Positions 1 to 8,152 of a stretch of 13,378 nucleotides of DNA are shown one piece after another; position 1 is the stretch's first letter, and each line of letters begins with the position of its first letter. Origin of the DNA: Hirudo medicinalis (lineage: Eukaryota > Annelida > Clitellata > Hirudinida > Hirudinidae). Location: positions 9,926-23,303 of the forward strand of contig MPNW01000877.1 in NCBI GenBank assembly GCA_011800805.1, given 5' to 3'. The translations under genes and the position numbers were made by a program. Below the pieces are notes generated by a model. The model was not told the origin of the DNA and ran no database searches. It was given only the letters and a program-made list of their open reading frames with translations.

Positions 1-538
1 TGAATTTCGATCATTGTAATTTAGTTGCGAGCTGCTTATTGTTTTACTGTTGTTTCTTTGCTTCCAATACATTTTTATTTTGAGAAACGAGTTGGTTTTC
101 GATTTTTAACGACGAAACAAGATAGTAATCCCGACAGGAGGAATTAGGACCTGACACATGTCCACAAAGAAGAAACGATCAGACAATTCCTTTTGGAGTC
201 CGACAAAAGAACTACTCAGACATCACATCAAGTCGAAGCTTCAAAAACAGTCAGTAGATTTGAGAACTATGCTCAGCATGAATCTCATACGCCGTTGGGT
301 TCAAGAAAAAAGCAACCTGTTGTAAAGGAAGGATCGGGTTTTTTTCTCGATGTCATCTGTTGTTCTAGTTCTATGTAGTCCACCCTCCTAATCATCTGGT
401 AATGAAATGGACGTTAATTAACCACCATATTCATGAAGTTACGCTGAGGACATTAATAAAATACTACTACTACTATAGACGAGTAGAGAAACTAGAGGCA
501 AGCTAGAGAGAAGCACGAGGGAGCAGTACAGGGTAGAG
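1..538. other. No recognised gene; left flank of the hAT element
   Basis: I find no recognisable gene here. Two overlapping short reading frames exist (ATG at 158 to stop at 323-325, 55 codons; and a TTG-started frame 193-378) but neither resembles a family I know. A short run of ACT/TAC triplets lies near 462-474. The stretch 480-538 is strikingly purine-rich (GA/AG) and ends directly at the hAT terminal sequence, so it is the genomic flank into which that element was inserted. Confidence 0.5.
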
Positions 539-554
539 CAGAGGTTCCCAAACC
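539..554 (+). repeat. hAT left terminal inverted-repeat sequence
   Basis: CAGAGGTTCCCAAACC matches the CAGNGGTTCCCAAAC pattern common at hAT transposon ends. It lies upstream of hAT transposase remnants in the correct orientation. The partner at the other end is missing. Confidence 0.7.
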
Positions 555-806
555 ACACTCTCCTCGTGGTTGTTGTACTCGGATATTATCGAATGCGCCT
601 GTTCAGTTCGCAACGAAACGTTGGGAAATTCCATTTTCCCTGCCTTGTCGACCAATCAGAGTGCGCAAGACTTCATGTTGTCGTCTGATACAACTGTATA
701 GCAGTCTGCAAAGTCGTTATTTTTGTGTTGAAATTAGATTTTTCAAATAAAAAATTTACCGTTAAAGCCTATAAACACGAGCATTGATAATCTAAAATCA
801 AACTAA

Positions 807-1050
807 GGTAAAAAGCGAAAATGTGAAGACGTTGCTTGTCGTGAATTCAACGCAGATTGGACGGAGAAATTTGTTTGTGCCTAGCCATAGTGGTAAACCA
901 GTTTGCTTAATCTTGATCTTAATCTTTTTGTTTCTGTTACGAAAAAATTTAATCTGGAACGACACTTCACGACCACACATTCAGACATAAATGCTCAATA
1001 TCCGATCAGTTCGGAGTCAAGAACAGATTTCAAGGTAACAAAGAAAGTTC
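807..1050 (+). pseudogene. BED zinc-finger N-terminus of the hAT transposase, broken
   Basis: In several frames the plus strand encodes pieces of the usual N-terminus of ZBED5/GTF2IRD2-like hAT transposases. From 807 it reads GKKRKCEDVACREFNADWTE, then a stop near 870. In another frame follows SGKPVCLI, the first metal-binding stretch, and then KKFNLERHFTTTHSDINAQY, which carries the His pair of the finger. The second Cys of the expected Cys pair is not clear, and stops and frameshifts separate the parts, so the DNA-binding finger is dead. It joins the transposase body at 1052. Identification rests on recognising the family pattern by eye. Confidence 0.72.
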
Positions 1051-1051
1051 T

Positions 1052-1681
1052 TTGACCAATCAGCAGTCATTTTTCACCAAGGCTAACGAACAGAGCAAGA
1101 TTGATGCTGTTGCATATTACGAAGTCGCTTTTCCGTGGGCTCGCAAAAAGAAGCTGTTCACTGACACAGAAGAAATAATAAAGCTTTCCCTTAAAATTGC
1201 TGCTAGAATGCTTGGTGATAAAAAGTGTGAAACAAAATTCGATCAGATTCCTTTATCTAATAATACTATGGCCAGGCGAGTTGAAGAGCTGGCCAGCGAT
1301 GTTCATCGTCAAATAGCAGCACATGTCAAAATTGTAATTTTTTTTTCATTGGCAATGGATGAATCCATTGACATTTCTGACATAGCTCAGGTCGCAGTCT
1401 TTGTCCGAGCAATAAATGGTAATTTTGAAGTCATTGAAGAACTTCTAGGACTTGAATCGATGCATACAACTACCAAAGGAATTGATCTTTTTGAAACCCT
1501 GAAGTTGTTTGTAGAGAAAAACAGCATAGAATGGACAAAGTTGGACAGTGTATGCACCGACGGTACTCCTGCTTTGAAGGGTACAAAATCTGGATGTCTG
1601 GCATTATTGGAAAAGTTTCTCGGTCGCACAATATTAAAATATCATTGTATCATTCACCAAGAAGCTCTATGTGGAAAGACG
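1052..1681 (+). pseudogene. hAT transposase body, ZBED5/GTF2IRD2-like (first part)
   Basis: An open frame of 210 residues lacks a natural start (it opens with a TTG) because the N-terminal finger upstream is frameshifted. It contains family landmarks in order: QQSFFTK near its start, PLSNNTMARRVEEL around residues 68-81, the catalytic-core stretch FSLAMDESIDISDIAQ around 97-112 (which holds the acidic residue of the RNase H fold), the LLGLESMHTTTKGIDLFE block around 132-149, VCTDGTPALKGTKSG around 167-181, and CIIHQEALCGK at the end. The frame stops with TAA at 1682-1684 where relatives read straight through. The same frame continues after it (NLKHVMDGVLRYVNKIQ), so this is a nonsense mutation and not an indel. 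It acts on transposon ends in intact relatives; here it is inactive. Confidence 0.9.
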
Positions 1682-1684
1682 TAA

Positions 1685-2229
1685 AATCTGAAACATGTCA
1701 TGGATGGTGTTCTGAGATATGTGAACAAAATTCAGCAAGGCACTGAACAGGCGTGAGTTCAGACAGTTTCTATCAGACATGAACGAGGAATACGATGAGC
1801 TACTGTTACACTGTGAAATCAGATGGTCATCTAAAGGGAAAGTTCTGTCATGTTTCTGGACACTGAAAAATAGTGTCTATCTGTTTCTATCTGAAATAAA
1901 TGAATTGCCTACAGAACGGGAATGTCTGCTGAACGATGACTGGCTTAATGACCTGGCATTTTTGTTGGACACGTCTCATTTAAGCTTTTTAAATGCGAGG
2001 CTTCAGGGAAAAGAAAACTGTTCAAATAAAAATATGCGATGACATTTCTGCATTTCAAATGAAACTAGGCCTGTTTATCAGACAGCTGACACAAGAGACT
2101 TTAGACGCGCTTCCAACTCTGAAGGCACTTGTGGTGGAAAAGACGTTTAACTCGTTTCAGTATAAAGTTAAAGTGGAAAGTCTTCTGGATATCTTTCAGT
2201 CGAGATTTCAAGACAAAATTAGATTATGA
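1685..2229 (+). pseudogene. hAT transposase body, continuation with two frameshifts
   Basis: After the stop at 1682 the frame runs to a TGA at 1752-1755. Homology then resumes one base over from 1752 (REFRQFLSDMNEEYDELL), continuing through HCEIRWSSKGKVL, the conserved hAT block with the invariant Trp, and DWLNDLAFLLDTSHL up to LQGKEN at about 2022. A second shift moves it to the frame that reads ICDDISAFQMKLGLF and ends RFQDKIRL at 2226-2229. Relatives go on for roughly 150 more residues, including the helical and dimerisation part. No trace of these is seen after 2235, so the break is a truncation. Confidence 0.85.
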
Positions 2230-2235
2230 GATTTT

Positions 2236-2425
2236 ATTAAACGTACACCAGAAGTTAAAATTTGAATTTTACAACATTATAAAATTATAATTGTTCCTAA
2301 TATTTGGTTTCAACCACCAGCAAAACCTAATAATGAAAACGTAAATTGAAAACATTTCTCTATAATGCAAAAATAAAAATTGTAATTATATCTTTTAATT
2401 GTATTTGACTTTCTGGATGTTTAAC
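2236..2425. other. AT-rich gap between two opposed hAT relics
   Basis: I see no coding or terminal-repeat signal here. The stretch is very AT-rich and lies between the truncated 3' side of the plus-strand hAT and the C-terminal end of the minus-strand hAT. It may contain the 3' untranslated part of the second element. Confidence 0.4.
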
Positions 2426-2876
2426 TCAAATCAATTTTTTTCTTCGAGCCTTCATCTCTGCAAATCTTTCTGTAAATTTGTCTGTATCCATAACTTTTGC
2501 CCGTTCCGCTTCAATATTCAATGCAGCTTTCCTTTGATCCTTTGAGACGCACTTGAGCCATTGAATTGCGAAGATGTAGTTCAGCTTAGAAAAAGATCTT
2601 TCTGCAGATGCCACTGAAACCGGTAACGTCAAAAAATATAATTAGAGCTGTGCAAATATCCAAATATGTTGATGAAATTGCAGCATAATCAAGAATAAGT
2701 AAATATGCGAATTGCTTAACTGTTGTAGATTTTTTTATTTCATTTTCCAAAATTGTTCGGAAAGATAGTAACTGCAATGGAAATTCAGGTGAAATGTCAT
2801 CCGAATATTTAGCTTGCAATAATTTGGCCTCCTTGACTATGATGTTTCCTTTCTTGGTGATGAGATTAGCTGGAAA
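2426..2876 (-). pseudogene. hAT transposase C-terminus (ZMYM1/TTF-like), minus strand
   Basis: On the minus strand the sequence from about 2876 reads a helical segment (TKKGNIIVKEAKLLQAKYSD), then the family blocks EFPLQLLSFRTILENEI and TTVKQFAYLLILDYAAISST, then the hAT dimerisation motif LPVSVASAERSFSKL, ending KARRKKLI and a stop at 2426-2428. The two halves are in different frames: the shift falls in the run of six T's (plus-strand A's 2631-2636) directly before the LPVSVASAERSFSKL motif, so a one-base indel explains it. Upstream of 2876 an in-frame TAG follows and no more homology is seen. The catalytic core is absent, so this is a 5'-truncated relic. The dimerisation signature makes the superfamily certain; the closest lineage is inferred. 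Confidence 0.87.
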
Positions 2877-2879
2877 AGT

Positions 2880-3110
2880 ATTGAAAATCTACTAACAACA
2901 TTATGCATTCCTTTAAATCTAATGTCATTAATTATTATCCGTCTAATTTTTATTATCCATAGACTAATGTCAACCTTTAAATATGGTCTGGGCAGTCCTG
3001 ATAGCGGGACGTCACTCCCTTAGGACTGACCCTTGAGCCGATGGCATTTTACTTTTCTGGTGATATTTAATGTGCTCATTAAAAAAAATTAAAAAAAAGT
3101 AACAAATCTG
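2880..3110. other. Non-coding spacer with a hairpin and poly-A-like runs
   Basis: No protein homology is visible. The stretch contains a two-step inverted repeat at 2993-3028 (listed separately) and an A-rich run at about 3079-3099. It separates the minus-strand hAT relic from the Ty3/gypsy relic. Confidence 0.4.
2993..3028. repeat. Two-step inverted repeat (hairpin)
   Basis: CAGTCCT at 2993-2999 pairs perfectly with AGGACTG at 3022-3028, and inside it GGGA at 3006-3009 pairs with TCCC at 3016-3019. The hairpin stands in otherwise AT-rich DNA and is notably GC-rich. It might be a terminal or subterminal structure of a small transposon, but no second end or target-site duplication is visible. 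Confidence 0.5.
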
Positions 3111-3112
3111 TT

Positions 3113-3540
3113 ATGCAGCTGTGCGTTCTGTCGAATGTAATTCAGAAGTTTCTCTGGACATACAGAAACACGCCATGTAGGTCTTCCCCAGACCAGAAGA
3201 CGCCTGCAGAAAATTGCATTGGTCGGCAGTTGCGCACTTTATTTACATAGACCTGGCAGGTCCAAGTCACCAATCAGGGAATAAGATGGAAAATCGTCAG
3301 TCTAAGGCATGAAAGAAATTTGCAAGGAATTTGCAGAAGGAGATATTGTCTATGTAAGGTCTTACGAGGTACCTAGTTGTCCAACATGGCTACTAGGAAT
3401 AATCTTATGTATACATGGGTGGCTGGTTTATGATGTCCAGGTGAAACATGGGGCAGTGAGACGTCATGCAAACCGGTTGCGGGTGTTAGAGGACTCCTTG
3501 AATGTTATGCTTGAGTCGTTTGCTCTGCCGCTCCTATCTT
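3113..3540 (+). pseudogene. Ty3/gypsy-type Pol C-terminal remnant (integrase tail)
   Basis: From 3113 the plus strand reads a segment including QKFLWTYRNTP and KTPAE, the conserved TYRNTPH..TGKTPAE-like stretch found after the integrase core of Ty3/gypsy retrotransposons, until a stop near 3248. In another frame, from about 3309, it reads FAEGDIVYVRSYE, then WLLGII and AVRRHANRLRVLED, which is the chromodomain-less Pol tail pattern F..GD.VY.R......W..G.I.........RRH...LR. Stops and at least one frameshift lie between the parts. No protease, RT, RNase H, integrase catalytic core or LTR is visible. It is an old, fragmentary LTR-retrotransposon copy. What follows the tail to about 3722 is open but unrecognised. 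Confidence 0.82.
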
Positions 3541-3811
3541 GTACAGGTAAGGAGAACTGCAATGACAATGCTTCTGCGCCAGAGACAACTGAGAGGACAA
3601 CAGTGGTCGCAAAAAATCTTTATGCGACTTTTTGGCTGGCGGGGAGGTCTTGGGACGTGCAGTGCAGTACTGGCACTGATGGTATGTCACCAAAATCAGT
3701 TTGTATTTGGTGCTATGCTTAATTGCTGAACATGTTCTAGAGATAAAAAAAATCTAATTGCTCTCCTCCAGACAACAGCAACATGCCTATCAGCTTCACG
3801 TAAGAGTGAGT

Positions 3812-4380
3812 CAGAAAAAAGTGAATCATCTAAAAGGATCGTCTAAAATGAAGAGACTAAAGCAAATTGGAAATACTAGATGGTGGTCCGAGCAAGCTGC
3901 ACTTCAAACAATTTAAGGAAAATTTGTCGAAGATGATACTTGTGATTGTACTTATTTTATTTTCCTTGAGGCATTTATCATAATGATCTGTGAGTGGAAT
4001 CAGAAGATTTCATAAAATACTTTGAGAAGCTTTCAAGACTTAAAAGTCATAAATTTTTAGATGATTTTATAGAAGGCGATGACTACTTTGGTATCTGCTG
4101 CAACCGATTATTTGTATGAGAAAGTTTTCAGATGATATCAAATGCAAAGGAAAATGTCAAAAATGCATTTCTTGTTGCTACAATATTCTACATGAATATT
4201 CCTTGTATACTACCACATATACAAAGTTATTCTTAGCTTATGAATTTTTACTTACATTGTCTTTCTCTCAAGTCAACTGTGAAGGGGTCTTCAGTAAAAT
4301 TTAACTAATCAAGATAAGGCTGAGATCCACAATAACGGATGACTAATAAGCACTCATGTTGATATCTTGTGAGAAAGACA
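3812..4380 (+). pseudogene. Third hAT transposase relic (TTF/ZMYM-like), plus strand
   Basis: At 3812-3916 the sequence reads a stretch with MKRLKQIGNTRWWSEQAAL, the conserved block around the invariant TRWW of this hAT lineage, before a TAA. After decayed sequence, 4116-4304 reads a segment ending TKLFLAYEFLLTLSFSQVNC and EGVFSKI, followed by an in-frame TAA and then LIKIRLRSTITDD; together these are the hAT dimerisation domain (V.CER.FSKLK.IK.RLRS). After another one-base shift the usual tail follows near 4329-4376 as ALMLISCEKDIIKF. The Arg of the CERxFSK signature is Gly here. Large parts between 3916 and 4116 are hard to align. It is distinct in sequence from the minus-strand hAT at 2426-2876, so it is a separate insertion. 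Confidence 0.82.
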
Positions 4381-4466
4381 TAATAAAATTTTAATCTCTA
4401 GCATATTTTACGACATTTTTGTTTTATTACGAGTACAATTATAATGTAAATCAAAATATATTATTA

Positions 4467-4580
4467 TTAGAGTTTTGTTGGTCCTCTCCCAAGATTTTTC
4501 TTTCCATATTTCTCTGGATTACTCAGCAAGCTATTCACGACAGAGTTTGTTAAAATCGCAAATATGCGTTTTTCGCATTC
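4467..4580 (-). pseudogene. Tc1-type transposase N-terminal helix-turn-helix fragment
   Basis: On the minus strand, 4580 down to 4467 encodes RIFAILTNSVVNSLLSNPEK, then YGKKNLGRGPTKL and two stops. This matches the second half of the first DNA-binding helix-turn-helix of Tc1-like transposases, around the pattern RS..VV.N.L..PE.YGKK...GR..KL. It lies downstream, on the same strand, of a Tc1 C-terminal piece (4662-5181), which is the reverse of the order in an intact transposase. It is therefore either a piece of a second, tandem Tc1 copy or a product of internal rearrangement. About 38 codons remain. Confidence 0.65.
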
Positions 4581-4661
4581 GTCATATCTTTTATAAGTTT
4601 CCTGTGTTATAAGATAATAGCAAGGGTTACAAATCATGTTATTAATCCAAATTAAATGTCA

Positions 4662-5181
4662 TTATGATGTCCTCTGTCCGTTCTTTTCTATTATATCAAT
4701 ACATCTTGACGCCGTTAATGCCACCAATTGTTCCAGGTATTCTTTTCGCAAGATTTTCCAGACCTCAATTATCGCCTCTTTCGACTCCTTAACAGTTAAA
4801 TATTGTTTTTCATTGTAGTATACCTGTCTTGCCAGAATCCCCAAAACATTTTCTATAGGATTTAAGTCCGCAGAACACGCTGCCCATTCCATGATACTCA
4901 TTTTGTCAGGACGAATGTTTTGATTTTGAAAAAAATGCCATCGTCTCCTTTGAGATGTATCTTGATGGAAATCATAGTCATTTTCTTGGCGAATCTTAGC
5001 AAAGGGAGTGAGAAGACTGAAGATGACCATCATGGAACCTCTCCGGATTTTCAGCTGCAAAAAACTCTTACTCCATCTCTAAATTATGTCAGTAATAGTG
5101 GCACCCATCAGGATCATAGATATTAAACTTTGTTTCGTCTAGAATAATTAATAATATTTTTGTCCAAAGTCGTAAATTATT
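4662..5181 (-). pseudogene. Tc1/mariner transposase, DDE C-terminal part
   Basis: On the minus strand the reading begins near 5181 with LWTKILLIILDETKFNIYD, which includes the first catalytic Asp (LDETKF at 5125-5142). Two stops and a damaged region follow, then a 132-codon open stretch from 5060: the second catalytic Asp in FHQD, then WAACSADLNPIEN with the catalytic Glu, then ILARQVYYNEKQYLTV and the C-terminal helix RCIDIIEKNGQRTS. By my count 35 residues lie between the second Asp and the Glu; Tc1 relatives usually have 34, so one codon has been gained, or this subgroup differs. The normally invariant Pro of WP.CSPDLNP is Ala at two places. The N-terminal DNA-binding half is absent upstream. 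The element is inactive. Confidence 0.88.
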
Positions 5182-5314
5182 GAAATAAAATAAATTTTTT
5201 TAATTAAAATAGATTTTTTATCTTAGATTTTAAAAGTCATGGGGCCATGGCCTTTCCCGCTATTTTCGTCCAAAGTCTTAAATTATTGATATAAAATAAT
5301 TTTTTTAAATTAAA
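5155..5314. repeat. 54-bp direct repeat pair with Tc1-end-like motif
   Basis: 5155-5208 and 5261-5314 match at about 49 of 54 positions, 106 bp apart. Each copy starts TATTTTNGTCCAAAGTC. Read on the minus strand this gives GACTTTGGACNAAAATA, which resembles the ends of Tc1-like transposons (TTGGACAAAA). The first copy overlaps the upstream edge of the Tc1 transposase piece. The unit between the copies holds a short GC-rich block (GGGGCCATGGCCTTTCCCGC, 5241-5260) in otherwise AT-rich DNA. It may be a duplicated element end or a footprint of a rearrangement. Confidence 0.7.
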
Positions 5315-5319
5315 GCACT

Positions 5320-6088
5320 GCATGTTACAGATTCGTTTGTTACTTTATTATAAGATTTTGTATTGGTATTTAAATTATAGAAGACCCACGCAATTCCATT
5401 CACCGCTTGCACAAATTATATGTTCAGATATCGTGGACTACACTTTATTTGAACGCTTGAACGGATATCATACTATTCATGGCTTAAAATTGAAACTGTT
5501 CAGCTAGCCTCGTGCTTACTAAACAATAGGTATTTTATATGTTCGAATGCACTCCCACTTTGCTAAGTCAACGAATATGCAGAGAATACAATAACTTTCT
5601 TGTTATTATCAAGAAACTTGGATTATCGAATATGTAATGGTTAAAATAAGAATCGTGGAATATTTTCGAGCGAAATACTTTGATTTAATTAAATGAAAAT
5701 CATTTGTCACATTTCGACACTTATAGAACCGTTTAACATAATTTTTAGCTTTGGATCAGATTATGACTGAAATGGATTTTTTTAATTTTTCAAATAATTA
5801 TAAATATTCAAAAATGTCAAATTGATATTGAGGCATTTCAAAAATTTCGAATGCTTACCAAATGTGAATATTCTAGTAGGGATGTCTTAGCATATCACCC
5901 GCGGGACTATTTATTTTTTTAAAGAAGTCGTCATACAAATCGCTATAATAAAAACACATATTTGATTGTTATCGATACCATTTTAAAATTTTGTTTTCGT
6001 TAAATTATTGCAAAAAATGCTGTGTTTAACAAAAACATTTCTATATTTTCTATGCCTTAGCAGCAAGTAATTTGTTTTTAAGTCTTTA
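5320..6088. other. AT-rich spacer, nothing recognised
   Basis: No protein family, RNA gene or terminal repeat is recognised. The sequence is AT-rich with many homopolymer runs. A 61-codon frame at 5322-5507 has no family resemblance and is probably chance. The 3' end of the neighbouring minus-strand LINE must lie near 6088 or within this stretch, but no poly-A tail or target-site duplication is evident. Confidence 0.45.
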
Positions 6089-6440
6089 TCACTGCAGTTG
6101 TTTCTTGATAATCCGCCTTTGAGCTCCGACAGGGATCCTCAGAGGAGTTCCCTCGTCTTCAAACGTTTCGACCCTATGATTCTCCTTACGATTTCTGGGG
6201 GGCGAGCCGCATCCGGTGATCAGCCGGATGTCCCTGATTTGCGAGCCCGCGGCCGGCCCATATATCCCAACAATACCGAATCTTTCGGACAAGGAGTTGG
6301 TCCCTTCGTTTCGGTGGATCATTGATACCGGGGATCGACGGCTTTATCCGGCTTTCATGCAGTGGCTTCGGAAGACTTTTTCTGGCTTCTCATTTGCCAG
6401 ATCCAAAATGAGGCCTCTTATGCAGCCTCAGACATCCTCG
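6089..6440 (-). pseudogene. LINE: C-terminal tail
   Basis: After the RLE domain the minus strand gives short pieces of the usual basic tail in mixed frames, including PPEIVRRIIGSKR at about 6205-6165. The open 77-codon frame 6322-6089 ends RRIIKKQLQ and a stop, and overlaps the tail. The match is weak, and its main support is position immediately downstream of the endonuclease in the same element. Confidence 0.45.
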
Positions 6441-6478
6441 TCATAGCCTATGTTCTTTCTCGGCTATAAAATCCAATC

Positions 6479-6870
6479 TTAGTGAGGACAGCGTGAATTA
6501 CTCTGCCGACTTACGCCAACCTCGATGGGGAAGAGGTCTGCTCTGTAGCCTTTCGCTTCCAGGTCCATCGACAGATCTGCAAACTTTTCCTCAAGCGCAT
6601 TGCTATATTCAAATCTGTCCTCCCAAGGTACCGTCAATTCCACCAGAAAGTTGGCATCCGTCGACGGCCTCTTGCCACTTTCTATCAGCATCTCGGTGAA
6701 GTGCCACATCCCTTCTATGTCGGCTGCGACGGTCCAGTCGTTTTCCTTTGCAAGAATATCTCTCCTGGGCGTTTGACATCACTTTTTGCAGAGATGCGAG
6801 AAGCCCTCGCGCAAAATACCAGTTGTGCTTGGTGGCATTCAGACTCCTCCAGAGCGTTGACTCGGTATTG
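6479..6870 (-). pseudogene. LINE: restriction-like endonuclease (RLE) domain remnant
   Basis: In a minus-strand frame the sequence reads ENDWTVAADIEGMWHFTEML, then SGKRPSTDANFLVELTVPWE and the charged helix ending YRADLFPIEVG before a stop. This is the C-terminal endonuclease of R2/NeSL-type LINEs, normally LRPD.V.........ELTVPWE......A...K...Y..L.......G......PVEVG. The LRPD motif, which supplies a catalytic Asp, reads KRPSTDAN here, so the nuclease site is probably lost. The upstream part (about 6870-6730) is in the same frame with one stop. A second minus-strand frame (6609-6911) overlaps and is a shadow. Confidence 0.82.
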
Positions 6871-7059
6871 CAGCGGTCTGCAAGCCAAATTTTACGAGAG
6901 TGAAACTCCAAAAACGAAGAAAAATCGAGATACCATAGGCATTCAAATTAAATATTCTCACTACGGAATGCAGCGATAAAATCGTGAATCATAAATTTCA
7001 TTGGCAAAATCATGCGCGAGTTTGCTTTGGCAACTAGTGCTTTTGTGGCCTCGCACACT

Positions 7060-7452
7060 TCTCGAAGGACCTAGCATTGGCAAGGGCATATGTGCATTTA
7101 ATGACAACATGATGCTCGGTGTCTCGGTTCCGCCTCAGAGCCCGCACTTGGCGTCTTCCACCAAACCCCATCTCTGCAAATTGTCTCTGGAGGGCAACTG
7201 GTCATACACTAACCTTATCGCAAAGGCAAGCCGGAGCGGGGACATCTTCCACATATCGCTCCAAGTAAGGGATCGTCGTATTATGTCTTTAAACGTTGTC
7301 CACTTACCATGCTGTGATTGCTGTACTGCCTTCGAGACTGAGTCCTTGTTCCACCTTTCTCCTCCTTTCCTGCTAATCATAGCGGCTCTAACTTGTGAGC
7401 TATCTTTGGACCATTTTGGAAGGTGGTTCCACCCAACAGCAAAACGGGCCAT
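7060..7452 (-). pseudogene. LINE: region before the endonuclease, with broken Cys/His knuckle
   Basis: A 105-residue minus-strand frame reads ARFAVGWNHLPKWSKDSS, then HGKWTTFKDIIRRSLTWSDM and MSPLRLAFAIRLVYDQLPSR, ending LQRWGLVEDAKC. This is the conserved stretch preceding the Cys/His zinc knuckle of these LINEs (LTW.DLW...P.R..F..R..YD.LP....L..WGL..DP.C). The frame is broken just after the first Cys; the following His/Cys positions (EHHVVIKC) appear one frame over near 7110-7085, so the knuckle is split by a frameshift. Confidence 0.85.
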
Positions 7453-7559
7453 TCGTCGATCTCATTCTGCGCTCGGAATTTCCTTCAATATCTGACCAGT
7501 GGCTTGACCTCGCGGATCCTGCTGTCCGCGGAGTTGTTGAGCATCCACTGCGTTCTTAT

Positions 7560-8060
7560 TTTGGAGAGTTTTTACTCTTCCACGATGGACCTTAGCGACA
7601 GTCGCAGACTCGCACTATTGCTGTAGAGGGTAAGCGATGACAGTGCTGGAGGAAGGACTAATCATTTCCTGGTGTATCGGTTAATTTTCCTCTCCAGATC
7701 TTCGACTTCTGGCAGACCAATCTCATAGATGGTCAACGGCCAGAGCAGCCTCGGAAGGAGCATGAACTGGAGAAGCCATACTTTAAAGCGTCACTGCAGC
7801 GGCGGCGCCTCGATTGCCTAGATTCCCTTAATGGTTTGTTAGAATATGGCGCTCCTCATATTCTTGCCGGTGAGAGATTCGTCAAAAACCCTTCCAAGAG
7901 TTTTTATCGGTTCCTCGGATGCTGTGGGGATTCGCTGTCTCCGCATCGAAAGATTTACGTCCCTGCGAATTTTCCCCCTGAACAAGGCGAGTCTCCTGGA
8001 TTTCTATTTTCTATCTCTTTAATAAGCCTTGAAAGCCATTCGACACCACTCTAGCAGGCT
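7560..8060 (-). pseudogene. LINE: RT thumb and post-thumb region
   Basis: In alternating frames the minus strand reads QRIPTASEEPIKTLGR (about 7937-7890), then FKVWLLQFMLLPRLLWPLTI and YEIGLPEVEDLERKINRYTR (about 7785-7665), then LRLSLRSIVEE near 7580. These match the thumb region of the same LINE group, with its W.........LLWPLT.YE core. At least three stops and several frameshifts interrupt it. The 8054-8150 stretch leading to it is poorly conserved. Confidence 0.78.
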
Positions 8061-8101
8061 GTGAGTTTGTAATTTGACCAAGATTTATTAAACAACCTAC
8101 T

Positions 8102-8152
8102 TCCTGTTCATGATTCATGATTCACTTCCATGTTCATGATGTTCATGATTAG
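8102..8152. repeat. Short imperfect tandem repeat of TTCATGAT
   Basis: The plus strand shows TTCATGAT-type units repeated about four times (TTCATGATTCATGATTCAC, then TTCATGATGTTCATGATT). It lies directly after the FMDD motif of the LINE RT (minus strand), where the relatives have unique sequence, so it is probably a local expansion or slippage in the dead element. Confidence 0.6.

Larger units (their letters stand above)
539..2235 (+). mobile_element. hAT transposon relic (ZBED5/GTF2IRD2-like), 3' end missing
   Basis: The element begins at 539 with CAGAGGTTCCCAAACC, a typical hAT terminal sequence, after a candidate 8-bp target site GGGTAGAG (531-538). About 270 bp of leader is followed by a decayed BED-finger region (about 807-1050) and then transposase sequence to about 2235. 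The matching inverted end (GGTTTGGGAACCTCTG) and a second GGGTAGAG are not seen anywhere downstream. The last third of the transposase, with the hAT dimerisation domain, is also absent. The copy is therefore truncated at its 3' side and cannot be autonomous. Transposase family assignment is firm; the exact right border is not. Confidence 0.85.

Noticed and set aside
158..378. Two overlapping small open frames near the left end (158-325 and 193-378)
   Set aside because: Short, basic, no recognised motif, and no splice or conservation evidence; likely chance.
3541..3722. Continuation of the Ty3/gypsy frame after the Pol tail as a further protein domain
   Set aside because: The frame is open but its composition and motifs match nothing; probably non-coding read-through.
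4636..5126. Plus-strand frames over 4636-5126
   Set aside because: They are antisense shadows of the minus-strand Tc1 transposase relic.
7001..7495. The longest plus-strand frame in the LINE region (164 codons)
   Set aside because: It is antisense to well-recognised minus-strand LINE sequence (LTWSDMW...WGLVEDAKC block) and resembles no family.
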